NCBI GenBank assembly: GCA_028875245.1
Contig: JAPPEU010000026.1
Location: 33,802 to 97,801 of the forward strand
DNA length: 64,000 nucleotides
Origin: Chloroflexota bacterium
GTDB lineage: Bacteria > Chloroflexota > Anaerolineae > Aggregatilineales > Phototrophicaceae
Direction of reading: 5' to 3'
Shown: positions 29,768-38,877 of the stretch, piece by piece
How the letters are laid out: every line of letters begins with the position of its first letter
Position numbering within the stretch: position 1 is the stretch's first letter
The notes under the pieces: model-generated
Told to the model about the DNA's origin: nothing
Databases searched by the model: none
Seen by the model: the letters and a program-made list of their open reading frames with translations, nothing else
Position numbers and translations under genes: made by a program

Positions 29768-30100
29768 TCAGGAAGAGGTCTGCTCTGTCCGCCCGCTCTT
29801 GATGCCGAGCCGGGCATTATAGGCGAGTTCCTCCGGATCGTATGCCTGCTGCAATGCCGCCGTCAGCAGCTTGATTTGGACGCCGTCGGCTATCTCCACC
29901 CGAGATATGCCTTGATCAACGTCAATATCAATGATCTTGCCGACGATTCCGCCATAGGTCACGATCTCGTCGCCGACATGCAGCGAGCGCACGATTTTCT
30001 GCTTGTGCTGGAAGGCGCGCTGCCTGGGAAAGATAATCAGCGCCCAATAGCCGCCAAGGACCAAGGCGAGGATGGCAAATACGAGCACGAACTCCGGCAT
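29768..30100 (-). CDS. yajC: YajC, Sec translocon accessory protein
   Basis: This 110-residue protein has one N-terminal span and the YajC core RSLHVGDEIVTYGGIVGKIIDID. It associates with SecDF. It is the first gene of yajC-secD-secF. A -10-like TACAAT lies about 45 bases upstream without a clear -35. Confidence 0.93.
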   Translation of the reverse strand: MPEFVLVFAILALVLGGYWALIIFPRQRAFQHKQKIVRSLHVGDEIVTYGGIVGKIIDIDVDQGISRVEIADGVQIKLLTAALQQAYDPEELAYNARLGIKSGRTEQTSS

Positions 30101-30299
30101 GGCTACCTGTCCAACTGATGAAAACTCAACACATTGTATAAGCGAAGCAAAGGCTTAACCAGTCCCGTTAGCAGTGTTTCGAAGTCGGTTGAAACTGTTG
30201 TGTTTTTTGCTTCGAATCTCCGCTCGATATCACTCAGCCCAAATGATGGCGATTTGTGGGCTGACTCTGTGGGTCCCCCGCCGGTAGTGTAACCTTTTC

Positions 30300-30480
30300 G
30301 GTTGATTTAGGTAAATTGCATCCACCTAGCAGTCTGTAGGGGCGAGCCTTGGCTCGCCCGTCGGCGATTTGACATTGGGCGACTCAAGAGTCGCCCCTAC
30401 AAAATCTTAGGTATTTGGGGTTGATGATATAACTCAAGGACTACTCAAAGAATTTCAACCGAATTCGATACACTGCCGAA
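30300..30480. repeat. Dispersed palindromic repeat with flanking modules
   Basis: In this 550-bp gap the core runs from GTAGGGGCGAGCCTTGGCTC (30336) to AGAGTCGCCCCTAC (30400). Two hairpins are visible inside: GGCGAGCC/GGCTCGCC and GGGCGACTC/GAGTCGCCC. The flank TAAATTGCATCCACCTAGCA (30311) is the reverse complement of a flank at 58325-58345, and AATTTCAACCGAATTCGATA (30449) occurs in the same orientation at 58347. A small GTGTCCTCGGTG motif follows at 30523. No gene is seen. Confidence 0.8.
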
Positions 30481-30612
30481 CAGAGCAATATCGTGAAATT
30501 CGGCCAAATGTGAACTAAACTCGGTGTCCTCGGTGCACTTGTTGGTGAAAAAACGACTGCGCCCTCGCTGGCAATGTTTATGTTTCAACCGCAGTACCGC
30601 GCCTCGCTCTGC

Positions 30613-30641
30613 TTGACCAATTGAAGAATCGAACCTAAAAT
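30613..30641 (+). promoter_or_regulatory. Predicted promoter of the CARDB-NERD-GT39 cassette
   Basis: TTGACC (30613-30618) and TAAAAT (30636-30641) are separated by exactly 17 bases, 43 bases before the ATG at 30684. Each hexamer matches five of six consensus positions. Confidence 0.68.
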
Positions 30642-30683
30642 ACGATTTGCAGTCGTCGCCCGCTGGACGAGGTGAGTGAAACC

Positions 30684-32552
30684 ATGCGCAGCTTAATGAA
30701 CGGACAATTGCTTGGGCAGGTCTTACTGTTGGTAGTTTTCTGCTTGTTGTCATTCCCGGTTGCGGCTGGCGACACGACGTTGAGCAACAACAGCGGGGAT
30801 GAAAACGCGGTCTTCTTCATCAAGGATGAGCCCTCGTTAGTCATCAATGGCTTCGACTTGACGCCGCTCGGGCTGGAGCTGCCGACCGCGCTTGATGCGG
30901 TGAGCATATCCGTCAGCTCGCCGGTAGCGGGCAGCGTCATTGATCTCGTGATATATCAGGATGCCAATGGCGGATCACCGGTGGATGCCGAACTGATTTA
31001 CCGGCAGCAGGTGAGGCTGGATCAGACCGGCGTGAACCGAATCGCTCTCGATCAACCGGCCATCATAACGGAGCCTGTCGTGTGGGTGGGCTTCTATCTG
31101 CCGGTCGATTTCCGTTTTCATGCCGATCAGTCCGGTCCGTCGGTGCTGACCTATTGGGCTTGGAGCCCCGCCAGCACATTCGATGTGGCCGCCTTGAGCA
31201 GCGCCGCCGTGCTCGGCCCCGGCGACGGCAGCGAACCGGTCGCTATTGAGATGGATGGCGTCGCCCGTATCACCGCCGAGGTGCGTGTGCCGGAGCTCGC
31301 CGAGATGGGGTCCGCCTTTCCGCTGGGGCAGCAGATCGTTGCCAATGTCGCCCAGGACACCTCGATTTTGCAGGTCTACCAGGATTGCAATCAGGTATTG
31401 TACGACCCGCAAGACAATTCAATCTCGCATGATTTGTCATTCCCGTTGAGTTGCCGCGTCGTGCACGGCTTCGAGGCGCCGCACCGGATCACCGATCCCA
31501 CGGGGCAAATGCTCGATGTGCAGCGCGGGAGCCAACTGTACAAGATAGAAACCTGGCTGCGGCAGGAGCAGTTGGTAGAAGGGCGCGTCAGCCAATTGCC
31601 CGTCCGCGTGACCCACTGCCTGCGCGTACCGCTGGAAGACCTGGATCGCGCCGTCATCGGCGAAGTGCGTGAACATGAAACGGTGGGCGATACCTGGTAC
31701 ATCCTGCCCAGTGTGCGCTTCAACGACCTCATCTGCGCGGAAGTTTCCGTCGCTCATTACATTTCCTACTTCGTGCCGCGCGCCACTGACGCGCCACCCG
31801 AGGTGAACCTCGTGCTGGGCTGGACGAATGTAGACCCCCATCCCTTGCGTTGTGGCGAGAACACCATGATTTACGCCCCCATCGTCAATACCGGCAGGAG
31901 TTGGTTCGATACCGCCTCCGGACACGTGAAAGTAACGGTTGAGGATTTCCATGTGGCGACCGGGATACCAACGGTCAAATACGAGCAACTGATCCCGACC
32001 GATCAGTTTGGCCCGGGCGTGCGGCGCATCATTGCCTTGGGTCCGATCAATATCTATGATTTTCTGCAGGAGCTGCATCAAATGCGGGTGCAGGTCGATG
32101 TAGACAATGCTGTGCCCGAGACCAACGAAACGGACAATGTCTGGTTCACGGAATACGTCCTGGTTGGGTCGCCGGGGCAGCTCGGCTGCGCTCACCCCTT
32201 CGCCGGTCAAGCTTCAACAGGGGCATGCCCGGTTGAGATTAAAGGCATTAGGCCCGGCGGCGGGTTGTTGCCCAACGAAATACAGATTTCCTATAGCGGC
32301 AATTGCACCGTCGATGTCGAGGGCGACACGGTGAACACGGTGAGCGGGGCAAATCTGTATAGAATTCGGGACAAGAATCGGACTTGCACTCTGGGCATCG
32401 ACATAAGCCTTGACGATGATGAACTGCAAATCGACTACTTTACGCAGAGATCCGACGATTGCGGCGGCGGCAGGGAAGGCCGCCCCTTAACCGACGATGT
32501 CAATAGGGAAGAAAAGCTCGTGAGAATCTTTGTAGAATCATTCCGTCATTAG
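30684..32552 (+). CDS. Secreted protein with CARDB-like domain, function unknown
   Basis: This 622-residue protein has a signal peptide (QLLGQVLLLVVFCLLSFPVAA). It is predicted to be mainly beta-stranded. From about residue 370 to 495 it resembles a CARDB adhesion-type Ig domain (RCGENTMIYAPIVNTGRSWF, ending VDVDNAVPETNETDNVWF). The C-terminal quarter contains several cysteines (CTVDVEGD, NRTCTLG, DDCGGG) that could form disulfides. A GAGGTGAG seven bases before the ATG decides the start. It is first in a tight cassette with the NERD protein (18 bases on) and the glycosyltransferase. I do not recognise the full-length family. Confidence 0.7.
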   Translation: MRSLMNGQLLGQVLLLVVFCLLSFPVAAGDTTLSNNSGDENAVFFIKDEPSLVINGFDLTPLGLELPTALDAVSISVSSPVAGSVIDLVIYQDANGGSPVDAELIYRQQVRLDQTGVNRIALDQPAIITEPVVWVGFYLPVDFRFHADQSGPSVLTYWAWSPASTFDVAALSSAAVLGPGDGSEPVAIEMDGVARITAEVRVPELAEMGSAFPLGQQIVANVAQDTSILQVYQDCNQVLYDPQDNSISHDLSFPLSCRVVHGFEAPHRITDPTGQMLDVQRGSQLYKIETWLRQEQLVEGRVSQLPVRVTHCLRVPLEDLDRAVIGEVREHETVGDTWYILPSVRFNDLICAEVSVAHYISYFVPRATDAPPEVNLVLGWTNVDPHPLRCGENTMIYAPIVNTGRSWFDTASGHVKVTVEDFHVATGIPTVKYEQLIPTDQFGPGVRRIIALGPINIYDFLQELHQMRVQVDVDNAVPETNETDNVWFTEYVLVGSPGQLGCAHPFAGQASTGACPVEIKGIRPGGGLLPNEIQISYSGNCTVDVEGDTVNTVSGANLYRIRDKNRTCTLGIDISLDDDELQIDYFTQRSDDCGGGREGRPLTDDVNREEKLVRIFVESFRH

Positions 32553-32570
32553 CTGGCGCGAGGCTTGAGA

Positions 32571-33338
32571 ATGCGTGTAGTCACGAATAAAAAACTGGCT
32601 CGCCGCAACAAGAAGATAACCAATTATCTCTTTTTCGGCACATTTGGCGCGCTGATCCTGGGTTTCATCTTGATTAACGCGTCGCTCTTCACCGGCGACG
32701 TGCCCGACAACCTGACCTTGATCGCGCAATCGGCCGTGCTGCCAGTCTTGCTGATCTTGACCGTTATCTCAGTGCGGATGACGAATATGTGGGCCCGCGT
32801 CCCCAGGCCGGAAAACGCCATTGAAGCCGGCCTGAAAGGGCTAAGCAACAAGAGCATCCTCTACAACTATTACCATTTCCCGGCGCGCCATGTCTTGATC
32901 TGCCCTCAAGGCGTCTTCGCCATCGTCACGCGGTGGCACGATCAGGAATTCACTTTTCGCGATGGCAAGTTCCGCAGCCGCCGCAACATCATCAGCAAAT
33001 TCTTTTCCCTCATCCGCTTTGATGGCGTCGGCAAGCCCCTTCGCGATGCTGAATTCGCGCGCGAGCATGTCCAGCGCGCCATTGACGAAATCGCGCCTGA
33101 GGTAAACGTGCAATCGCTGATCGTCTTCGTCGATCCGTCTTCCCGCGTCCATTTCGAGACGGAGCCGGAGACGCCGGTGCTCTATGCCGATCCCAAGACG
33201 AGCCCCAACCTCAAGGAATACATGCGCGATGCCAAACGGCAAATGTCCGACGCGGCCGCTGACAGCAAGACAAAGAATGCCAGCCTGATGCCGCTGTCCG
33301 ATGAGCAGATCGAAGCCTTCGAAGAAGCCACCATTTAG
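32571..33338 (+). CDS. NERD-domain membrane protein
   Basis: This 255-residue protein has two N-terminal membrane helices (about 20-42 and 52-72). They are followed by a domain like the nuclease-related NERD domain, with AIEAGLKGLSNKSILYNYY, HVLICPQGVFAIVTRWHDQ and a later LIVFVDPSSRVHFE. NERD domains share the PD-(D/E)XK-like fold, but activity is unproven and I cannot assign all catalytic residues. A charged C-terminal tail ends it. It lies six bases upstream of the glycosyltransferase gene, so the two are cotranscribed. Confidence 0.72.
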   Translation: MRVVTNKKLARRNKKITNYLFFGTFGALILGFILINASLFTGDVPDNLTLIAQSAVLPVLLILTVISVRMTNMWARVPRPENAIEAGLKGLSNKSILYNYYHFPARHVLICPQGVFAIVTRWHDQEFTFRDGKFRSRRNIISKFFSLIRFDGVGKPLRDAEFAREHVQRAIDEIAPEVNVQSLIVFVDPSSRVHFETEPETPVLYADPKTSPNLKEYMRDAKRQMSDAAADSKTKNASLMPLSDEQIEAFEEATI

Positions 33339-33344
33339 CTGCGG

Positions 33345-35246
33345 ATGACTTCGCTGCGTTTATACGCTCCTCTCATCCTCATCGTCTTGCTTGGCTTCGG
33401 CCTGCGGCTGAATGACCTGGGGGCGGTCCCCCTGCGCGGCGACGAAGCCTTCAGCGTCCTCTATTGGGCCGATCTGCCAGTCAGCGTTTCTCTCACTCAG
33501 ATAGCGCACGGGGAGCCGCATACGCCGCTTGTTTACGCTGTGGGGCGGCTCTGGCGCCATCTCATCGGCGGCATAGACTCGGTCTTCGCCTTGCGCTGCC
33601 TGTCCGTATTCGGCAATATGATCGGCCTGCCGGCGATATTCGCGCTCGGTTGGCGCCTTTCGCGAAGGCGGCGCGTGGGCCTGCTGGCCGCTCTGATGTG
33701 GGCGCTCCACCCTTTCGAGATCTGGCATAGCCAGGAGTTCCGCAATTACGGTTATTGGGCCGGCATGAGCGTCGCCACACTCTGGCTCGGCCTGCGGCTT
33801 ATAGATCGCCGGCGTCAATCCGATTGGCTGCTGTACACCGCCGCCGCTGCTTTCACGACGCTGACAATTTACACGGAGCCTTTCACAACCCTGGCTCTGG
33901 CCTGCTTTGCGGTCATTGAGTGGCGCGATGATCGACGATCGCTGCGCCGCCTTCTGCTGCTGCAAGCGGCTATCGGGCTGCTGCTGATTGCCGGTTTTAT
34001 GCTTGTCCAAGTGCTGCCCGGTTTTGCCGGCTCCTACCCCGGCCTGGTGCAAGCCTTCGCCTGGAGCGATTACGTTACAAGGTTCGCGCCGGCGCTCGTC
34101 TTTGGCGCCACCATCCCGCTGGATCCAGCGCCTGTCGGTATCGCGCTTTCGCTCATCGCGGCGCTGGCGGGGGCTGCTGTATGGCGGGCGTCGCCGCGCC
34201 AATTCCGCTTCATTGCATTGGCCGCGCTTCTGCCGCTGCTGCTTCTTGGGCTCGTCTCGTCCCGCTACAATCTATTTCATCCCCGTTATGTGCTGTCGGC
34301 GGCGCCCGCGCTGATGCTCCTCCTCGTCGTTGGCAGCTGCGAGACCGCCCGCCGCCTGCAGCGCATTCTTCGGTTGCCCGTCGGTTGGGGCGCACCGCTC
34401 CTGCTGACGCCCTGGATTGTCATCGCGCTCCTGACATTGAACGCCCATTTCAATGATCCCGCTTATCGCCGCGCGCCAGCCTGGAACGAGCTGGGCGCCT
34501 TTCTCAACTCGCGCGTTCAAGAAGAGGACCTGGTCATTCAGCTGTCGGTGGACCCCGCTTTTGGCTATTATTACCGGGCCCCCGCGCCGGAAATGGCTTT
34601 GCCGGTACATTCGACGCAGCCGCCCGCCGAGATTGTCGCGACCCTGGATGAACTTCGCGGCAGTTACGAGAGCGTCTATGTGGTGGCGCGCGAGCAGGCG
34701 GGCTGGGCAAACGCCGGCCTGGTGGAGGGCTGGATGCGGGACAACTTGCAGGAGGTGATGCGGACTCGCGCCGGTTTGCCCGCGCGCCAGTTTATGGAGT
34801 GGTCGGTCGAAGCGCCCGTTGATGCCCGGTCCGCCACTTTCGGAGACAGCATTGCGCTGCTCGGCCATCAGCTCTTTCGCGACCCGCTGCCGACGGGCGA
34901 GCTGCTGCTCTGGCTGTACTGGAAGCCGCTGGCAAAAACCGAGACGCCACTGAAGTCCTTTGCGCACGTATACGGCGAGACGAACCCAGGAACCGGCAGC
35001 ACCCTCTGGGCGCAGGATGATCAATTCCCCCAGCGCGGCCGTCTGGATTCAACGAGCTGGGAAATCGGCAAAGTTTTTCGCGATGTCTATTATCTGCCGA
35101 CAGCATCGCTTGTGGATGGCGATTATCAAGTCAGCGTCGGCTGGTACGAGCCAACCAGCGGCCAGCGCCTCCCGCTGCGGGATGATTCTGATTCAGCCGC
35201 GCTGGAAGATTTCCAATACGCGGCGCAGGGGAAAACTTCGGGGTAA
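33345..35246 (+). CDS. Membrane glycosyltransferase, family 39 (PMT) type
   Basis: This 633-residue protein has about ten to twelve membrane spans in the first 370 residues. The first extracytoplasmic loop has RGDEAF, the acidic motif expected for lipid-phospho-sugar binding in PMT/ArnT-like enzymes, and HPFEIWHSQEFRNYGYW lies in the next loop region. The C-terminal 260 residues are soluble and probably extracytoplasmic. Such enzymes move sugars from polyprenyl phosphate onto proteins or lipids outside the membrane. Its pairing with a secreted CARDB protein suggests, without proof, that the secreted protein is a substrate. Confidence 0.8.
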   Translation: MTSLRLYAPLILIVLLGFGLRLNDLGAVPLRGDEAFSVLYWADLPVSVSLTQIAHGEPHTPLVYAVGRLWRHLIGGIDSVFALRCLSVFGNMIGLPAIFALGWRLSRRRRVGLLAALMWALHPFEIWHSQEFRNYGYWAGMSVATLWLGLRLIDRRRQSDWLLYTAAAAFTTLTIYTEPFTTLALACFAVIEWRDDRRSLRRLLLLQAAIGLLLIAGFMLVQVLPGFAGSYPGLVQAFAWSDYVTRFAPALVFGATIPLDPAPVGIALSLIAALAGAAVWRASPRQFRFIALAALLPLLLLGLVSSRYNLFHPRYVLSAAPALMLLLVVGSCETARRLQRILRLPVGWGAPLLLTPWIVIALLTLNAHFNDPAYRRAPAWNELGAFLNSRVQEEDLVIQLSVDPAFGYYYRAPAPEMALPVHSTQPPAEIVATLDELRGSYESVYVVAREQAGWANAGLVEGWMRDNLQEVMRTRAGLPARQFMEWSVEAPVDARSATFGDSIALLGHQLFRDPLPTGELLLWLYWKPLAKTETPLKSFAHVYGETNPGTGSTLWAQDDQFPQRGRLDSTSWEIGKVFRDVYYLPTASLVDGDYQVSVGWYEPTSGQRLPLRDDSDSAALEDFQYAAQGKTSG

Positions 35247-35329
35247 AGCCCGGATAATCTTGGCGCGATATTAATCCCGCTTGTAGACTGCTAATTGAGG
35301 CGAATCTTGGTAATGCGAAGGATTTGGTC

Positions 35330-37678
35330 ATGTCGCGCCTTTGCCGCATTCTGCTAGCGATTATGATCTGCGCGCTGGCGGCGTCTGCCCAATCGCAGGA
35401 AGATGGCGGCGATACCAATGAAGCGTCAGCACAATCGGCCGCGGCGCTCAATCCTTACATCATCCGGCGCGGCGATTCCCTCTTCGACATCGCCAGGCGC
35501 TTCAATACGACGGTCGAAGCGTTAAAACAGGCGAACTCAATCACAGATGAAGCGTTGATCATGGCCGGTCATGTACTGCTGATACCGGCGCCGGCAGCGA
35601 CCGCGGTCACGGTCTACGAAGTGCAACCGGGCGATACGCTCTTCGCCATCTCCAAACGCTTCAACACGAGCATCGAGATATTGCAGGGGCTCAACGCAAT
35701 TGACGACGCCAGCGCGATTGTCGCCGGGCAAAGCATCCTGGCGCCTGCGATCGACGAAAATAACTTTGTTGTCTACACCGTAGATTCCGATGAATCGCTT
35801 TTCAGCATCGCCAGGCGCTTTGGCACCACTGTCGCCGTCTTGCAGTCCTTGAACGGCATCGCCGATGAACGTGATCTGGTGGCGGGGCAGACGATCCTGG
35901 CGCCCAAGATCGACGAGCGGGAGCATGAACTCTACGAGGTGAAAGCGGCCGATACATTAACTGACATCGCCCGCCGATTCGCAACGAGCGTCGACGCGCT
36001 GATGGCCCTCAACGGCATCGCCGATGAGCACGCACTGGAAGTCGGGCAAATCTTGATCCTGCCCCGCATCCAGGATTCGGAACACCTGGCCCATATCGTG
36101 CAAAGTGGCGACACGCTTTTCGACTTGTCTCGCCTTTACAACACCACGGTCGCGCAGCTGCGCCGTCTCAATAGCCTGGCGGGCGAAAATGACCTGACCG
36201 TCGGGCGCCGCCTCCTGGTTCCCAAAGTTGACGAATCATTCTTCAAGCGTTATATCGTCCAGCCGGGTGATTCGCTCTACAGCATCGCCCAGCGTTACCA
36301 TGTCGATATATTGATATTGCAGGCGCTCAATCGCCTGGCCGATTCGCGCGACATCGAGGTTGACCAAGCCATTCTGGTGCCGACGCTTGAAGGCGCAACG
36401 CTGGCTATCCATGTGATACAGCAAGGCGACGCGCTCGAGAAAATCGCGGAAAAATACGAGACCACCGTCGAACTGCTGCAAAGTTTAAACGGGATTGCCG
36501 ACCCGAGTTTGATCGTCGTGGATAGCACGGTGCTTGTGCCCGTGCCGAAGGAAATATTGGCGCGGCCCGGTTTCGGCTTCGGCATTCAGCTCTTCATCGA
36601 TGGCGCGCGGGCGGCCGAGCTTGCCCTGAAGGCGAAGGAGCTCGGCGTCAACTGGGTCAAAATCGATGTGAACTGGGCGGAGATCGAATCGGCAGCCAAG
36701 GTCTACTCCTTCAGCGCCCTCGACGCGATGATAGCGGCCCTGGCTTCCGCCGACCTGAAAATCATGCTCAATGTTTACGCCGCGCCTGGCTGGAGCCGCG
36801 CGAATTACACGGAGACCTTGAACAGCCAGTTCAGAGATTACACCGGCCCGCCGGAGAACTTCCAGGACTTCGCCCGCTTCCTCGCGGCCTTGGTCACTCG
36901 TTATGCCGGGCTGGTTCATGCCTATGAAATCTGGAAGTCGCCGAATCTGGTCAAATTCTGGACCGTGCCGGTTTATACGCGCGAGCGGGAAATGACCGCG
37001 GACGGCGATTATGGCATTCCCGACGCGATAGAAATGGGCGGCAGCCATTATGTGGCGCTGCTCAAGGTTGCCTACGAGACCATCAAAGCCCACGATGGGG
37101 AGGCTTTGGTGGTTGCCGCGGGTTTGGCGCCGGTCGGCTTCAGCGACAATTACAATTCTATCGACACCGGCCGCTTTCTCGATAACATGCTGCTCCATGG
37201 CGCCGCCGATGTCAGCGATGGGATTGGCGCGATTTTCAGCGCTTCAGCCGTGCCGCCGGCCCTGTCATGCTGTGACAAACCACCGGGCGTGGATACGCAC
37301 TACGAGTCCTTCTTGCAGTATTTCGGCGAGCTCCTGGCTTATTATGAAGAGATCCTGTCGCGGCGCGATGTTGACCTGCCGATCATTCTGACGCAATTGG
37401 GCTGGGGGACGACCGAAGGCGCCAATCTCGCCCTGGCGTCCACAGGTTTCGAATGGCTCAACTATACAAGCGAGGACGAGCAGGCGCTTTACGTGAAGCA
37501 GGCTTATGCGATTGCGCAGAACATCGAGACCGTCTCGGCGATCTTCCTCTACAATCTCAATGGATGCGCCGTCGGCGATGAAGAGGCCTGCTTCTTCAGC
37601 CTTGAAGATGCCGCCGGTCAACAGCGCCCCGTTTACGCCGCCTACGCCTCTGTTCCCAAATCGGCTGATTCGGCCTGA
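35330..37678 (+). CDS. Secreted seven-LysM protein with catalytically degenerate glycosidase-like barrel
   Basis: This 782-residue protein has a signal peptide (RILLAIMICALAASAQS) and seven LysM repeats between about residues 42 and 415. Each follows Y.V..GD(T/S)LF.IA(R/K)RF.T....L..LN...D.......G..ILVP. A roughly 350-residue TIM-barrel-like domain follows (FGFGIQLFIDG, GVNWVKIDVNWAEIE, LKIMLNVYAAPGWSRANY). It resembles clan-A glycosidases. Where those enzymes have WNEPN with the acid/base Glu, this protein has WKSPN (Ser at residue 537). Where they have a TEFGW-type nucleophile Glu, it has TQLGW (Gln at 689). It may therefore bind glycan without cutting it. ATG at 35330 is preferred to a TTG two codons earlier. 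Confidence 0.82.
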   Translation: MSRLCRILLAIMICALAASAQSQEDGGDTNEASAQSAAALNPYIIRRGDSLFDIARRFNTTVEALKQANSITDEALIMAGHVLLIPAPAATAVTVYEVQPGDTLFAISKRFNTSIEILQGLNAIDDASAIVAGQSILAPAIDENNFVVYTVDSDESLFSIARRFGTTVAVLQSLNGIADERDLVAGQTILAPKIDEREHELYEVKAADTLTDIARRFATSVDALMALNGIADEHALEVGQILILPRIQDSEHLAHIVQSGDTLFDLSRLYNTTVAQLRRLNSLAGENDLTVGRRLLVPKVDESFFKRYIVQPGDSLYSIAQRYHVDILILQALNRLADSRDIEVDQAILVPTLEGATLAIHVIQQGDALEKIAEKYETTVELLQSLNGIADPSLIVVDSTVLVPVPKEILARPGFGFGIQLFIDGARAAELALKAKELGVNWVKIDVNWAEIESAAKVYSFSALDAMIAALASADLKIMLNVYAAPGWSRANYTETLNSQFRDYTGPPENFQDFARFLAALVTRYAGLVHAYEIWKSPNLVKFWTVPVYTREREMTADGDYGIPDAIEMGGSHYVALLKVAYETIKAHDGEALVVAAGLAPVGFSDNYNSIDTGRFLDNMLLHGAADVSDGIGAIFSASAVPPALSCCDKPPGVDTHYESFLQYFGELLAYYEEILSRRDVDLPIILTQLGWGTTEGANLALASTGFEWLNYTSEDEQALYVKQAYAIAQNIETVSAIFLYNLNGCAVGDEEACFFSLEDAAGQQRPVYAAYASVPKSADSA

Positions 37679-37749
37679 AACCGGCGCCCTATGAGTTTCC
37701 TCGAATCCTCTATGGCGCAGCCTAATGGGTCAGGCGAATGGCTAACAGC

Positions 37750-38877
37750 CTACTCGCTCCGCCATTCGAACGTGTAGACGTCGCCGGGCGCGCCGGCATA
37801 AAAATACTGACCCTGCGCATTCTGGCGCGCCACCGTCACCTGCCATTGCACGACATGCGTCTGGCCGTCGGCGGGCGCAAAGGCCTCCGGCACGCGGTAC
37901 GAGTTGCCTCGCGTGACTTGGCGAAAAACCTGGTTGCTCGTCTGATCGATTATTTCAAGCAGGTATTCTTCCGCCGGGTTCAAGCCGGCAACAGCCACCC
38001 AGTGGACGGTTAACGCTCCGGGCGGCACAATGCCGCCGTCGGCTGGATAAAGGAGCCGCGGCGCCAGCTTGGTCGCGGTCGGCGTTGCCGTTTCGTCGCC
38101 GGTCGGGGTCGGCGCTTTAGTGGGCAGCGGCGTCGGTTGCGGCACGCGAACGCATTGACCGATGTTCAGGGTGGGCCGGCAGTCCGGACCGCCGCCCGGT
38201 TCCTTGAAGTTGCAGCCATACCAATAAACCTCGCCCTGATTTAAATCGCTCAGGATTTCCAGCGTTGTATTGTATCGGTGCGCTATCGACACCATGGAGT
38301 CGCCGCCGACGACATCATGGCAGCCGACGGTCGCGCCCGACCCCAGCACGGCGCCTGTGGAATCATCCAGGCCAATGGTCGCCAGAAGCGCCCGCGTCGC
38401 TTGAGCCCCGGCCTCTGTCGCGGTGGCCGTCGGCCGCGGGATCAAGATCTGAATGCCGCCAATTACGGAATCGGCATCGCGGATATTGGCGTTCAAGGCG
38501 ACGACAGTCGCGGCGACATCCGGCTCATAAGCGTAGCCATGCTGCGGCAGCTGCAAGATGTAGAAAAGCGTTTCGCCTTCCTGCACCAGGTATTCGAAGT
38601 AGGGCGATGTGGCTGTCGGTGGCGCGGTTGGGATGGCCGGCGTCTGCGTAGCGCTCGCCGCCGGCGTGACAATCTCCAGGGCTGGCGCGCTTGGAACGGG
38701 TGAAGCCGATGCCGGCGGCGATGTCGCGCTGGGGGTCGCTGTCAACGGCGGGAGCGTCTCGACCAGCAGGGTGGGCGAGGGCGGACCGTCCTGCGCGCCA
38801 ATGTTGCAGCCCGCCGGCAGCAGAGCGAGGAGCAAGCACAAGGACTGCGCCAACCGCCGCGTCATCGTTCGGCTCAT
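37750..38877 (-). CDS. LysM-domain lipoprotein
   Basis: This 375-residue protein has a lipoprotein signal peptide ending LLPAGC (lipobox LPAG-C). A Thr/Ala/Pro-rich linker follows, then a LysM (FEYLVQEGETLFYILQLP...IQILIPRP, about 95-155) and a second LysM (HDVVGGDSMVSIAHRYNTTLEILSDL). The second LysM contains an insert flanked by cysteines (CNFKEPGGGPDC). After another Pro/Thr linker comes a beta-sandwich, fibronectin-III-like domain (LLYPADGGIVPPGALTVHWV). The ATG overlaps the TGA of the upstream paralogue as ATGA. It probably binds cell-wall glycan at the membrane face. Confidence 0.8.
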   Translation of the reverse strand: MSRTMTRRLAQSLCLLLALLPAGCNIGAQDGPPSPTLLVETLPPLTATPSATSPPASASPVPSAPALEIVTPAASATQTPAIPTAPPTATSPYFEYLVQEGETLFYILQLPQHGYAYEPDVAATVVALNANIRDADSVIGGIQILIPRPTATATEAGAQATRALLATIGLDDSTGAVLGSGATVGCHDVVGGDSMVSIAHRYNTTLEILSDLNQGEVYWYGCNFKEPGGGPDCRPTLNIGQCVRVPQPTPLPTKAPTPTGDETATPTATKLAPRLLYPADGGIVPPGALTVHWVAVAGLNPAEEYLLEIIDQTSNQVFRQVTRGNSYRVPEAFAPADGQTHVVQWQVTVARQNAQGQYFYAGAPGDVYTFEWRSE

